A stretch of DNA of 64,000 nt from Nocardia sp. NBC_00508 (GCF_036346875.1 NZ_CP107852.1:5580001-5644000), one strand, 5' to 3'; numbered from the stretch's first letter, positions 8,330-17,618 are shown. Notes: generated from the sequence alone by a model not told the origin. Numbers and translations: made by a program.

Positions 8330-9292
8330 TCAGGCTTTCACGACGGAGGCCGACAGCGATCGGTCCAGATGGTCGGCGGCCACCAAGCGCCGCCCGACGA
8401 ACGACAGCACCCACACGCTGCCCTTGCGGTTGCGCGCCGACTGCAGCGCGACGCCGTCTTGTCCGGCCAGCCATTCCAGCAGGTCCGGGATCACCTTGCC
8501 CTGGCTGCAGACGACGCGAACAGTCTTGTCCGACACCAGGGTTCGGAATCGCTCACGGGCCTCGTCGGTGGCGGCGGCGTAGCCGGACTCGGAAAACAAT
8601 GGCTCGATAGCGATTTCGGCGTCGAGATGCTCGGCCAACGGCATCATCGACTCCACACACCGCAGCGGATCGGCCGAATAGATCTCGGATGCCTTGAACG
8701 CCAGGAGATTCGGCACCAACGCCTGCGCCTGTTCCTTGCCCTCGCGATCGAGCGGGCGCTGTTCGTCGGGTCCGCTGAAGCGGTCTCTGCGGCCTGCTTT
8801 CGCGTGCCGCACCAGCAGCAGGGTGCTGGTGCGCGCGGGCAGGCGGGTGAAGGCGCGCACCACTTGGCGGTCCATCGGATACGACAGCTGGTCCATCACG
8901 CGGTCCAGCGGGTGCCAGTTGAGCACGTCCACCTCGGAGTTGGCCGCGAACTCGCCGCCCACCACTTCGGCGGCCCAGTAGTCGACCCGTTTCAACCTGC
9001 GATGGCCCGGAATCGGGTAGGTCACGTATCCGAGGTAGCGACCGAGCCTGCTCTCCAGCCCGGTCTCCTCGCGGACCTCGCGGACCGCGGCCAGCACCGG
9101 GGTCTCGCCCGGGTCCAGCTTTCCTTTCGGCAGGGACCAGTCCCCGTACTTGGGGCGATGGACGACCGCGATCTCCACCGTTCCCTGCGCGGACGTCCGC
9201 CACAGCACCGCTCCCGCGGCTCGGATATTGGCCGTGACGCGGGGATCCCAGAACGGGCCCCCTCGGTGTTCGAATCCTGCTTCAGCGCTCAC
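8330..9292 (-). CDS. mutT1: MutT1-type NUDIX hydrolase / histidine phosphatase fusion
   Basis: 320 residues. An N-terminal NUDIX domain (about 20-150) has a perfect NUDIX box: G, five residues, E, seven residues, then REVREETGL (about 58-80). The C-terminal part is a histidine-phosphatase-like domain starting with LLLVRHAKAG (about 168). This architecture is that of mycobacterial MutT1 (Rv2985), which sanitises 8-oxo-dGTP and diadenosine polyphosphates. The start is the GTG at 9292 overlapping the ppk stop by four bases (GTGA), so expression is likely translationally coupled to ppk. Confidence 0.93.
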   Translation of the reverse strand: MSAEAGFEHRGGPFWDPRVTANIRAAGAVLWRTSAQGTVEIAVVHRPKYGDWSLPKGKLDPGETPVLAAVREVREETGLESRLGRYLGYVTYPIPGHRRLKRVDYWAAEVVGGEFAANSEVDVLNWHPLDRVMDQLSYPMDRQVVRAFTRLPARTSTLLLVRHAKAGRRDRFSGPDEQRPLDREGKEQAQALVPNLLAFKASEIYSADPLRCVESMMPLAEHLDAEIAIEPLFSESGYAAATDEARERFRTLVSDKTVRVVCSQGKVIPDLLEWLAGQDGVALQSARNRKGSVWVLSFVGRRLVAADHLDRSLSASVVKA

Positions 9293-11460
9293 TGCTGCTC
9301 GGGTCTCCGCAGCCGCATCAGAAACTCCTGGTGGTCTCGGATCTTGTCGCCGTCTCCGGTCGTCCCCGGCGAGGCCCGCCAGGTGCCGTCGGGCTGCAGC
9401 ACCCAGCAGCGCGTGGTCGGCGAGAGCGCCGAATCGAACACGTCGCCGAGTTGCTCGGTCAGCCGCGGATCTTTCACCTGGGCCATCACCTCGACCCTGC
9501 GATCCAGGTTGCGGTGCATCATGTCGGCGCTGCCGATCCAGTACTCGTCCTGCGCCTGGAAGTGCAGAATGCGCGAGTGCTCCAGGAACCGACCCAGGAT
9601 CGAGCGTACCTCGATGTTCTCGCTCATGTCCGGCACGCCGGGGCGGAGCGCGGAGATACCGCGCACCACGATCTGCACCGGCACGCCCGCTTGCGAGGCC
9701 CGATACAGCGCGTCGATGATCTCCTCGTCGACGATCGCGTTGGCCTTCAGGCGGATTCGGGCGGCCTGCCCTTGGGCGGCCAGATCGGTTTCGCGCTGGA
9801 CGCGCTCGATGATGCCCGAGCGGACGCTTTGCGGGGCGACAAGCAGATTGCGGTAGCGCTCTTTTCGCGAGTAACCGGTCAGCGAATTGAACAGATCGGT
9901 CAGGTCGGCGCCGATTTCCGGTGCGGCGGTGAGCAATCCGACGTCCTCGTAGAGGCGGGCGGTCTTCGGGTTGTAGTTGCCGGTCCCGATGTGGCAGTAG
10001 CGGCGGATGGTCGCGCCCTCGCGGCGCACCACCAGGCAGGTCTTGCAGTGCGTCTTGAGGCCGATGAGGCCGTACACCACGTGCACGCCCGCCTGCTCCA
10101 GCGCGCGCGCCCATTTGATGTTGGCCTGCTCGTCGAAGCGCGCCTTGATCTCCACCAGGGCGACGACCTGCTTGCCCGCCTCGGCGGCGTCGATGAGCGC
10201 GTTGACGATCGGGGAATCGCCGGAGGTGCGGTAGAGCGTCTGCTTGATCGCCAGCACCTGCGGGTCGGCGGCGGCCTGTTCGATGAACCGCTGCACGCTG
10301 GTGGAGAACGAGTCGTAGGGGTGGTGCACGAGCACGTCGCCCTCGCGCAGCGCCGCGAACACGTTGCGCGGCGTCTCCCGCTCGCCGAACGCGGGCGGCG
10401 TCGCCGGGACGTACGGGATGTCCTTCAGATTCGGCCGGTCCACGCCGTACACCTGCCAGAGGCAGGACAGATCGAGCAGGCCGGGCACCTGGAGCACGTC
10501 GGCGGGGTCGACATCCAGCTCGCGCAGCAGCAGGTCGAGCATGTGCTCGGTCATGTCGTCGGAGACCTCCAGGCGCACCGGCGAACCGAACCGGCGCCGG
10601 GCCAGTTCGCGTTCCAGCGCTTGGAGCAGGTCCTCGTCGCGGTCCTCGTCGACCTCGAAGTCGGCGTTGCGGGTGATCCGGAACGAGTGTTGCTCCACTA
10701 CGTCCATGCCCGGGAACAGCAGGTCCAGGTGCGCGGCGATCAGCGCCTCCATCGGCAGGAATGCCGCGATGGGGGAGCCGGATTCGGTGCGGCGCACGCG
10801 GACGAACCGGTCGACGTTGTCGGGCACCTTGACGCGGGCGAAATGCTCGCCGCCGGTGGTGGAATCCTTCACCGTCACGGCGAGATTGAGGCTCAGCCCG
10901 CTGATGTAGGGGAAGGGGTGCGCCGGGTCCACCGCGAGCGGCGTGAGGACCGGGAACACCTGATCCTGGAAGTGGCTCGAGAGCCGCTGGCGTTCGTCGT
11001 CGTCCAGATCGTTCCAGTCGATGATCGCGATGCCCTCGGCGGTCAGCGCGGGCAGCACGCTGTCGAGGAAAACGCCTGCATGCCGCACCGCGATCTCCTG
11101 GGTGCGCGCGGCGATCAGCTCCAGTTGCTCGCCGGGGGAGCGGCCGTCGGCCGAGCGCACGAGCAGACCGGTCTCGGCGCGCCGTTTCAGGCCCGCCACC
11201 CGCACCATGTAGAACTCGTCGAGATTGGACGCGAAGATCGCGAGGAACTTCGTGCGTTCCAGCAACGGAAGCGAGGCGTCCTCGGCGAGGGCGAGCACCC
11301 GGGCGTTGAAGTCGAGCCAGCTCAGTTCGCGATTGAGGTAGCGATCACGTGGCAACCGTTGCGCCGACGAGTCGGCGGCCAGGGGTGTCGCCGCCGGAGG
11401 TGGCATGGGAAGCAACGGCTGTTGCTTGACGGTTTCCGTATCGCTCACGTCAACGATCAT
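9289..11460 (-). CDS. ppk: Polyphosphate kinase 1
   Basis: 723 residues, normal for PPK1, which makes inorganic polyphosphate from ATP reversibly. A variable N-terminus of about 40 residues precedes RYLNRELSWLDFN, the conserved PPK1 opening. The middle contains VEIKARFDEQANI, and the catalytic phospholipase-D-like C-terminal domains include HIGTGNYNPKTA with the active-site His. It overlaps mutT1 by four bases at its 3' end. Upstream it is separated by 71 bases from fbiD, which has the same orientation. Confidence 0.97.
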   Translation of the reverse strand: MIVDVSDTETVKQQPLLPMPPPAATPLAADSSAQRLPRDRYLNRELSWLDFNARVLALAEDASLPLLERTKFLAIFASNLDEFYMVRVAGLKRRAETGLLVRSADGRSPGEQLELIAARTQEIAVRHAGVFLDSVLPALTAEGIAIIDWNDLDDDERQRLSSHFQDQVFPVLTPLAVDPAHPFPYISGLSLNLAVTVKDSTTGGEHFARVKVPDNVDRFVRVRRTESGSPIAAFLPMEALIAAHLDLLFPGMDVVEQHSFRITRNADFEVDEDRDEDLLQALERELARRRFGSPVRLEVSDDMTEHMLDLLLRELDVDPADVLQVPGLLDLSCLWQVYGVDRPNLKDIPYVPATPPAFGERETPRNVFAALREGDVLVHHPYDSFSTSVQRFIEQAAADPQVLAIKQTLYRTSGDSPIVNALIDAAEAGKQVVALVEIKARFDEQANIKWARALEQAGVHVVYGLIGLKTHCKTCLVVRREGATIRRYCHIGTGNYNPKTARLYEDVGLLTAAPEIGADLTDLFNSLTGYSRKERYRNLLVAPQSVRSGIIERVQRETDLAAQGQAARIRLKANAIVDEEIIDALYRASQAGVPVQIVVRGISALRPGVPDMSENIEVRSILGRFLEHSRILHFQAQDEYWIGSADMMHRNLDRRVEVMAQVKDPRLTEQLGDVFDSALSPTTRCWVLQPDGTWRASPGTTGDGDKIRDHQEFLMRLRRPEQQ

Positions 11461-11531
11461 CCCTTACCGGACACCCGGTGTGCAGCCCCCAGACGGGATT
11501 GACGTATGTCTCACGACATTGCGGCGACCAT

Positions 11532-12215
11532 CTAGCACACGTGCGGAACGTGCTCGTGAACACCTCCCGGCCAACCGATGTCATGCAGGACAGCGCGGGT
11601 CGCCGCGCCCGCCCCGAGCGCGACGGCGCGGTCCAGATCGTCGGCGGTGTCCACGTCCAGGCGCAGCCCCGGCCAGTCCCCGGCCAGATCGACCGCGCCC
11701 GCGGCGATATGACTGCGCGCCGACCCCGGGCCGAAGCGTGGGTCGAGCGGGGCGACCGGGTCGCGGACCACCAGCGCGGCGGTTCCGCTGCCCGCGTGGT
11801 CGACCACGATCGACCGCAGGCCGGGCGGGGCGGCGGCGAGCATATCCGACAACTCGTCCGGACGCAGCGCGGGCAGATCGGCCTGCAAGGCGAGCAGGTC
11901 GACCGGGCCGTGCGCGGCGCGCAATGCTGCGGCGGTGGCGGCCAAGGCGGTGTTGAGCCCGTCGGAGTTCCGCTCGTGCGGCTCCGGATGCACGTCGGCG
12001 CCCAGCGTGCGAGCCAGATCGGCGACCGCGGGGTCCGGCGTGACCACGGTGACAGATACCACATCGGCGACCGCTTCGGTTGCGGTCACGGTGTCGGCGA
12101 GCATGGCCAGCACCAGCCGCGCCCGGTGCTCCGGGCGCAGCCGGTCGGCCAATCGGCTCTTGGCCCGATCGAGACTCTTGACCGCGATCACGGCGTGCAC
12201 GGCGTGCGGGCGCAT
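11532..12215 (-). CDS. fbiD: Phosphoenolpyruvate/2-phospholactate guanylyltransferase (F420 biosynthesis)
   Basis: 227 residues. The nucleotidyltransferase fold begins VIAVKSLDRAKSRLADRL (about 8-25), matching the CofC/FbiD family, and DLLALQADLPALR (about 107-119) supplies the acidic metal site. In mycobacteria FbiD (Rv2983) transfers GMP to phosphoenolpyruvate as the first step of coenzyme F420 synthesis. The frame is open further upstream, but ATG 12215 gives the family start. Divergent from gpsA by 31 bases, as in mycobacteria. It implies an F420-dependent metabolism in this organism. Confidence 0.93.
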   Translation of the reverse strand: MRPHAVHAVIAVKSLDRAKSRLADRLRPEHRARLVLAMLADTVTATEAVADVVSVTVVTPDPAVADLARTLGADVHPEPHERNSDGLNTALAATAAALRAAHGPVDLLALQADLPALRPDELSDMLAAAPPGLRSIVVDHAGSGTAALVVRDPVAPLDPRFGPGSARSHIAAGAVDLAGDWPGLRLDVDTADDLDRAVALGAGAATRAVLHDIGWPGGVHEHVPHVC

Positions 12216-12246
12216 GCGGGCAATCCTTCCATGGCATATTGAGCTG

Positions 12247-13242
12247 ATGACGAGGGCGGCGGTACTGGGCGCGGGATCGTGGGGCACCGCGTTCGCGAAG
12301 GTGTTGGCGGACGCGGGAACCGATGTCACGATCTGGGCCCGGAGGCCCGAGGTGGCCGCGACGCTGGCCTCTGAACATCGCAATCCCGATTACCTGTCCG
12401 ATATTCCGCTGCCCCCGATCGCAGCAACCCATGACCCCGCGGTGGCGCTGAACGGCGCGGACATCGTGGTGCTGGCGGTGCCATCGCAGTCCCTCCGGGT
12501 GAACCTCGCCGAGTGGAAGGGCTTGCTCGAGCCGGATGCCACGCTGCTGAGCCTGGCCAAGGGCATCGAGACCGGCACGCTGCTGCGGATGAGCCAGGTG
12601 ATCGGGGAGGTCACCGGCGCGGACCAGGGCCGGATCGCGGTGCTGTCCGGGCCGAACTTGGCCCGTGAGATCGCGGTGGAGCAGCCCGCCGCGACTGTCA
12701 TCGCCTGCTCGGACACCGACCGCGCGGTCGCGGTGCAGCACGCCAGCGCGACCGGATATTTCCGGCCGTACACCAATACCGACGTGATCGGCTGTGAGAT
12801 CGGCGGCGCCTGCAAGAACGTCATCGCGCTCGCCTGTGGCATCGCCTCGGGCATGGGTTTGGGCGACAACTCGATCGCCGGCCTGATCACCCGCGGTCTG
12901 GCCGAGATCATCCGGCTCGGGGTGGCCGTCGGCGCGGAACCCGCCACGCTGGCCGGTCTGGCCGGCGTCGGCGATCTGGTCGCCACCTGCACGTCGCCGC
13001 TGTCGCGCAACCGCTCTTTCGGTCACGTGCTCGGCGCGGGCGGGTCCATGGATGCCGCCCAGTCGGCCACCCATGGCCAGGTCGCCGAGGGCGTGAAATC
13101 CTGCACATCGGTTCGCGCGCTGGCCGAGCGGCACGGGGTGGAGATGCCGCTGACCACCTCGGTGCACCGGGTCTGTCATGAGGGGCTGTCGGTCCGCGAA
13201 GCCGTAGACAACCTGCTCGGGCGGCGGATCAAGCCGGAGTGA
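12247..13242 (+). CDS. gpsA: Glycerol-3-phosphate dehydrogenase [NAD(P)+]
   Basis: 331 residues, standard length. The N-terminal Rossmann nucleotide site is VLGAGSWGTAFAKVLADAG (about 6-24). Conserved internal blocks include LSGPNLAREI (about 134-143) and GGACKNVIALACG (about 184-196) with the catalytic lysine. It reduces dihydroxyacetone phosphate to glycerol-3-phosphate for phospholipids. ATG 12247 lies 31 bases from the divergent fbiD. ddlA follows 85 bases on, after a GC-rich double hairpin. Confidence 0.96.
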   Translation: MTRAAVLGAGSWGTAFAKVLADAGTDVTIWARRPEVAATLASEHRNPDYLSDIPLPPIAATHDPAVALNGADIVVLAVPSQSLRVNLAEWKGLLEPDATLLSLAKGIETGTLLRMSQVIGEVTGADQGRIAVLSGPNLAREIAVEQPAATVIACSDTDRAVAVQHASATGYFRPYTNTDVIGCEIGGACKNVIALACGIASGMGLGDNSIAGLITRGLAEIIRLGVAVGAEPATLAGLAGVGDLVATCTSPLSRNRSFGHVLGAGGSMDAAQSATHGQVAEGVKSCTSVRALAERHGVEMPLTTSVHRVCHEGLSVREAVDNLLGRRIKPE

Positions 13243-13249
13243 TCCGGCT

Positions 13250-13274
13250 CCGCCCGGCTCGGGCGGGCTCCGCC
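13250..13274 (+). repeat. Nested GC hairpins between gpsA and ddlA
   Basis: CCGCCCG (13250-13256) pairs with CGGGCGG (13260-13266), and the second half can re-pair as GGGCGG/CCGCCC. There is no T-tract, so weak termination or a repeat element of the GGGCTYCGCCC kind seen at 3.4 kb are both possible. Confidence 0.45.
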
Positions 13275-13327
13275 CGGCCGTACGGTCAACCGTGGAGACG
13301 CCTGCCGAAACGGGTACGGTTCGGGGC

Positions 13328-14431
13328 ATGACGAACCGGATCAGGGTTGCGGTGGTGTTCGGCGGACGCAGCAACGAGCACGCCGTGTCCTGCGTATCGG
13401 CGGGCAGCGTGCTGCGCAACCTGGATCCGGAGAAGTACGAGGTCGTGCCGATCGGCATCACCGCGGCGGGCCGCTGGGTGCTCGGCGGTTCGGACGTGGC
13501 CGCGCTCGGCATTCACGACCGCGCCCTGCCCTCGGTGGACGCCACCGGCACGGCGCTGACGCTGGCCGCGGACCCCAGCCGTTCGGGGGCGCTCATCGCG
13601 CTGGACGATCCGGGCGCCGCCCTCGGCTCGGTCGATGTGGTGTTCCCGATCCTGCACGGACCGTTCGGCGAGGACGGCACCCTGCAGGGGATGCTGGAGC
13701 TCGCCGGAATCCCGTATGTGGGGCCAGGGGTGCTGGCCAGCGCGGCGGGCATGGACAAGGAGTTCACCAAGAAGCTGCTCGCGGCCGAGGGACTGCCGAT
13801 CGGCACCCAGGTGGTACTGCGGCCCGGCACCGCGACGGTCGCCGAGGAGGATCGGCGGCGCTTGGGACTGCCGGTGTTCGTGAAGCCCGCGCGCGGCGGA
13901 TCATCGATCGGCATCACCAAAGTGACCGACTGGAGCGAGCTGGAAGCGGCTATCGCCGCGGCGCGCGCACACGATCCGAAGGTGATCGTGGAAGCGGGCA
14001 TCGTCGGACGCGAAGTGGAGTGCGGTGTCCTGGAATACCCGGACGGGCGGGTCTCGGCGAGTGTGGTCGCGGAGATCCGGATGCCGGAGGACGACGTGAC
14101 CGCCGCGGGACCCGAGTTCTACGACTTCGACACCAAGTACCTCGACGACGTCTGTGAATTCGACGTCCCGGCCAAGCTGGACGACGAGGTCGCCGACCGG
14201 ATCAGGGAACTGGCGGTGCGCGCCTTCCAGGCCCTCGACTGCCAGGGCCTGGCGCGCGTCGATTTCTTCGTCACCGAGCAGGGACCGGTCATCAACGAGA
14301 TCAACACCATGCCGGGCTTCACCGCGATCTCCATGTACCCGCGCATGTGGGAGGCCACCGGCGTCGACTTCGCCACGTTGATCTCCACGCTCATCGAAAC
14401 CGCGCTCGCCCGCGGCACCGGCCTGCGCTAG
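13328..14431 (+). CDS. ddlA: D-alanine--D-alanine ligase
   Basis: 367 residues. The ATP-grasp enzyme joins two D-alanines for peptidoglycan precursors. It has VVFGGRSNEHAVS at residues 8-20, FPILHGPFGEDG (about 104-115), the ATP-binding FVKPARGGSSIGITKV (about 183-198) and NEINTMPGFT (about 324-333). The ATG at 13328 is chosen over an earlier in-frame ATG at 13292 because it gives the standard MTNRIRVAVVFGG start. The stop overlaps the stop of the convergent DUF3515 gene by four bases. Confidence 0.96.
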   Translation: MTNRIRVAVVFGGRSNEHAVSCVSAGSVLRNLDPEKYEVVPIGITAAGRWVLGGSDVAALGIHDRALPSVDATGTALTLAADPSRSGALIALDDPGAALGSVDVVFPILHGPFGEDGTLQGMLELAGIPYVGPGVLASAAGMDKEFTKKLLAAEGLPIGTQVVLRPGTATVAEEDRRRLGLPVFVKPARGGSSIGITKVTDWSELEAAIAAARAHDPKVIVEAGIVGREVECGVLEYPDGRVSASVVAEIRMPEDDVTAAGPEFYDFDTKYLDDVCEFDVPAKLDDEVADRIRELAVRAFQALDCQGLARVDFFVTEQGPVINEINTMPGFTAISMYPRMWEATGVDFATLISTLIETALARGTGLR

Positions 14432-15192
14432 TTGGGCAGCGGCCCCGGGTCGAGCGGCTGGCCGGGGAGGGTGGCGGTGATGGTGTCGGAAACCTCTTGC
14501 AGCGGGGTCGGACCGGAGCCGTCGGGGACGGTCAGGGCGATGTAGGTCCCCCGGTCGACGGCGAACCAGGTGCTCGCCTTCGCCGCCTGGTCCTTGACCT
14601 CGAACCACTGCACGCCGTTCACCATCTGCAAAGGCGAGGCGCGGTGGAATTCCAGCGGGCGATCCAAACCGCAGCGCAGCACGATGGGGTCGCCGCCATC
14701 CGTGCGCTGCCACGCGCGGGTAGCGGGGGGAGCGGGCTCCACCAGGGTCGATTTGCTGTACTCGCCGAGGTCCGCGGGCAGGGCGGGCAGCAGGGCGGCG
14801 CAGGCGGGACCTTCCGCCGCCGGGGCGGGAACGGGGCCGAGGACCAGCGGTTCCCGCTCGACGGGCGCGCGGCGCGCCAGTACCGCGGCCACCAGCACCG
14901 CGACTACCAAGACGACGGGCAGCGCCACCGCGGTGGCGATGAGGGCAGGGGAGTACTGAGCTGATGTGGCGGCCGCGCGGTCCGGCTCGGTGGCTTCGTC
15001 GGTCGACTTCGCATCGCCGGCGTCCGATTCCGCTGCCCCGGAGGTGTCGGTGGAATCGGTTGGCGCCTCCGGCTCGGTGGCGTCTGCCGCCGGACCGTCC
15101 GCACCGGCGTCGGACGCGGATTTCGTGGCGTCCGCGTGTTCGTTGTCATGCTCCGTCGAATCGCGGTTCGACGAATCCGCCGCCATGCTCAC
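14428..15192 (-). CDS. DUF3515 membrane-anchored protein
   Basis: 254 residues. About 80 N-terminal residues are acidic and Ala/Thr/Asp-rich (disordered). They are followed by one transmembrane helix (about 85-107, LIATAVALPVVLVVAVLVAAVLA) and an extracytoplasmic domain holding two cysteines, in GPACAALLPALPADLG and VLRCGLDRP. The domain matches DUF3515 and the position that of Rv2980. The function is unknown; its constant place beside ddlA and thiL suggests an envelope role (inference). Start GTG 15192 or ATG 15186. Compared with short family members the acidic cytoplasmic N-terminus is unusually long. Confidence 0.85.
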   Translation of the reverse strand: MSMAADSSNRDSTEHDNEHADATKSASDAGADGPAADATEPEAPTDSTDTSGAAESDAGDAKSTDEATEPDRAAATSAQYSPALIATAVALPVVLVVAVLVAAVLARRAPVEREPLVLGPVPAPAAEGPACAALLPALPADLGEYSKSTLVEPAPPATRAWQRTDGGDPIVLRCGLDRPLEFHRASPLQMVNGVQWFEVKDQAAKASTWFAVDRGTYIALTVPDGSGPTPLQEVSDTITATLPGQPLDPGPLPN

Positions 15193-15318
15193 CGATCCTT
15201 CCTGTTCGCGCGCATCGGCGCCGGTCGGCGACCGCGGAAGCGCGGCGGCCAGGTGGACCGGCCCGGTGGTACTCGAGTACCTGGCGAAAGGGTACCGTCG
15301 GGCTCATTCCAGCAAGCA

Positions 15319-16575
15319 GTGCGCCGGAAAGGATCGGTCATCAGCGCGAGCACGGGCCCGAGGACAGTGCGTGAACTGGGGGAGTTCGCGCTGATCGACC
15401 GCATCAACGCGGGCCGGGTGCAGGCGCCGGGCGTGCTGCTCGGCCCCGGTGACGACGCGGCGCTGGTCGCGGCCGCGGACGGTCGATTCGTGGTCACCAC
15501 CGACATGCTCGTACAGGATCGGCATTTCCGGCTGGACTGGTCCGGTCCGGAGGACATCGGCCGTAAAGCGATCGCGCAGAACGCCGCCGACGTGGTCGCC
15601 ATGGGTGCGGCGCCGACCGCGTTCGTCGTCGCGCTCGGCTGCCCCGCCGACACCCCGCTGGCGCTGGTGGACGGACTCGCGGACGGCATGTGGGCCGAGG
15701 CCGCCAGGGCCGGCGCGTCCATTGCCGGTGGCGATCTGGTCCGCAGCCGCGACCTGGTCATCTCGATCACCGCCTTCGGCGACCTGCGTGGCGGTGCGCC
15801 GATCACGAGATCCGGTGCATGCGTGGGCGATATCGTCGCGATCGCGGGCCGCCTCGGCTGGTCGGCCGCGGGGCTCGACGCCTTCACCGCCGGTGTGACC
15901 GGTGCCGAGGTCGCGGAAGCACTTGCCGCACATCGTGTTCCGCAGCCGCAGTATGCGGCCGTGCTGGACGCGTTGGAGCGCGGGCCGATCTGGGGGCCGG
16001 ATTCACCTACACCCCAGCATGTTTCGGTGCGATCGGGCGCGTGCGTCGATTCTGGATCAGACGGTCCGCCGCGCGAGATGCCCAGTGCGGCGGCAATCGG
16101 CGAGCTGGATCAGGCGGCGACCGGTGAGACGCGGGCACACGCGATACCGGACGGGAACCTGGTGGACCGTTCGTCGCCCTCCGTGACGGGCGAGCCGACT
16201 ATGACAGGTTCGCGGGACATCGGGCTGCACGCCCTGACCGACGTATCCGACGGGTTGCTCGCGGATCTGGGACACATCGCCGCCGCCTCCGGCGTCGCGA
16301 TCGATCTGGATTCGGCGGCGCTGCGTGATCCGGCGCTGGAACGCGTCGCCGCCGTGCTGGACGCCGATGCGGCGCAATGGATCCTGACCGGAGGCGAGGA
16401 CCATGCCTTCGCGGGCACGTGGGCGCCGGACCGTCCGCTGCCTGCGGGCTGGGTCGCGATCGGGCGCGTTGTGGCCGGTCACGGGCTCTCCGTCGATGGG
16501 GTGGCGCAGGTGGGCGACGGCGGGTGGGAATCGTTCCATGGGGCGGACTCGGCAATTGGCGACCGACCACGCTAA
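15319..16575 (+). CDS. thiL: Thiamine-monophosphate kinase with an internal insertion
   Basis: 418 residues from the GTG at 15319 (GTG 15367 is the alternative). It phosphorylates TMP to thiamine diphosphate. Family blocks are clear: LGEFALIDRI, LLGPGDDAAL, TTDMLVQDRHF, RKAIAQNAADVVAMGA, GGDLVRSRDL and TDVSDGLLADLGHIAA. Between ALAAHRVPQPQYAAVLDALE and the TDVSDG motif, where relatives have about 10-20 residues, lies an extra stretch of roughly 75 residues (bases about 15985-16225) rich in Ser, Gly, Asp and Pro. It reads through in frame and leaves the active-site motifs intact, so the enzyme is probably functional. ung follows 11 bases later. Confidence 0.92.
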   Translation: MRRKGSVISASTGPRTVRELGEFALIDRINAGRVQAPGVLLGPGDDAALVAAADGRFVVTTDMLVQDRHFRLDWSGPEDIGRKAIAQNAADVVAMGAAPTAFVVALGCPADTPLALVDGLADGMWAEAARAGASIAGGDLVRSRDLVISITAFGDLRGGAPITRSGACVGDIVAIAGRLGWSAAGLDAFTAGVTGAEVAEALAAHRVPQPQYAAVLDALERGPIWGPDSPTPQHVSVRSGACVDSGSDGPPREMPSAAAIGELDQAATGETRAHAIPDGNLVDRSSPSVTGEPTMTGSRDIGLHALTDVSDGLLADLGHIAAASGVAIDLDSAALRDPALERVAAVLDADAAQWILTGGEDHAFAGTWAPDRPLPAGWVAIGRVVAGHGLSVDGVAQVGDGGWESFHGADSAIGDRPR

Positions 16576-16586
16576 GTTGTGCGGTC

Positions 16587-17270
16587 ATGGGCACGAAACC
16601 ACTGTCGGAAATCATGGATCCGGGATGGGCGAAGGCACTCGAGCCGGTGGCGGATCGGATTGCCGCCATGGGCGAATTCCTCCGTGCCGAGAACGCGGCG
16701 GGCCGTGGCTACCTACCGTCCGGTGAGAACGTCCTGCGCGCCTTCCAGCGTCCGTTCGACGAGGTGCGCGTGCTGGTGGTCGGCCAAGATCCGTATCCGA
16801 CACCCGGCCACCCGATGGGTCTGAGTTTCTCGGTGGCGCCCGATGTTTCGCCGATTCCGCGCAGCCTGGCCAATATCTTCGCCGAGTACAGCAAGGACCT
16901 CGGCCACCCCACGCCGTCGTGCGGCGACCTGAGCCCGTGGTCGGACCAGGGGGTGCTGATGCTGAACCGAGTGCTCACCGTGTCGCCAGGCAAGCCGGCC
17001 TCGCATCGGGGCAAGGGCTGGGAGGCGGTCACCGACCAGGCCATTCGCGCCTTGGTCGGCAGGGACGAGCCATTGGTGGCGATCCTGTGGGGTAAGGACG
17101 CGGCGACGTTGAAGCCGCAGCTGATCGAGTCCGAGATCCCCTATATCGAGTCCGCGCATCCGTCGCCGTTGTCCGCGTCGCGCGGGTTCTTCGGTTCCCG
17201 CCCCTTCTCGCGAGTGAACGAGCTACTCGACGAACTGGGGGCCGAACCGGTTGACTGGCGCCTGCCCTGA
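16587..17270 (+). CDS. ung: Uracil-DNA glycosylase
   Basis: 227 residues, a typical family-1 UDG that excises uracil from DNA. It has the catalytic water-activating motif GQDPYPTPGHPMGLSF (about 69-84), MLNRVLTV (about 129-136) and the C-terminal HPSPLSASRGFFG (about 191-203), which carries the DNA-minor-groove histidine. The frame is open upstream into thiL, but ATG 16587 is the family start. It is co-oriented with thiL 11 bases apart, as in mycobacteria. Confidence 0.96.
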   Translation: MGTKPLSEIMDPGWAKALEPVADRIAAMGEFLRAENAAGRGYLPSGENVLRAFQRPFDEVRVLVVGQDPYPTPGHPMGLSFSVAPDVSPIPRSLANIFAEYSKDLGHPTPSCGDLSPWSDQGVLMLNRVLTVSPGKPASHRGKGWEAVTDQAIRALVGRDEPLVAILWGKDAATLKPQLIESEIPYIESAHPSPLSASRGFFGSRPFSRVNELLDELGAEPVDWRLP

Positions 17271-17321
17271 ATGGGCGTCAGTGTGTGATCGACCGAGAGA
17301 AAACGAGTGAGGAGCTCTACC

Positions 17322-17561
17322 ATGCACAACACCACCGTCCGCGGCGCGCTGCGCGGCACCACCGCGACCCTGGCCCTATGCGCCGCGCTGACCAGCGGCG
17401 CGGCCGTCGCCGGCGCGGCCCCGCTGCGGCTCGAGCCCGCCACGGAAACCACTACGGCTCCGGTCGCCGAGGAGTACACCTCCAGCGGCTCCTCCACAAT
17501 CTCGTCCTCGGTGCACGCCAAGATCGCGTGCCTGTTCTTCGCGGGCAATCTCGGCTGCTGA
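17322..17561 (+). CDS. Small secreted protein with two C-terminal cysteines
   Basis: 79 residues. A positively charged start and a hydrophobic run (about 12-30) end in SGAAVAGAAP, a good signal-peptidase site near residue 32. The mature peptide would be about 45 residues: a Thr/Ser-rich stretch, then KIACLFFAGNLGC, with the only mature cysteines 10 residues apart, so a disulfide is possible. The ATG at 17322 has a strong ribosome binding site (GTGAGGAGCTCTACC). I do not recognise a family; it is intact and well-initiated, so probably expressed. Confidence 0.7.
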   Translation: MHNTTVRGALRGTTATLALCAALTSGAAVAGAAPLRLEPATETTTAPVAEEYTSSGSSTISSSVHAKIACLFFAGNLGC

Positions 17562-17618
17562 GCGACTGATTCGCCGGGTTCGCCCCGGCGCAGACCGGGT
17601 TGTGCGATCCTACAGATC

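Noticed and set aside
9331..11502. A 723-codon open frame on the plus strand opposite ppk, and similar long antisense frames opposite pyc (56717-60121), metE and recG
   Set aside because: They mirror real, conserved genes codon for codon in a high-GC genome where antisense frames stay open by chance. They have no family likeness.
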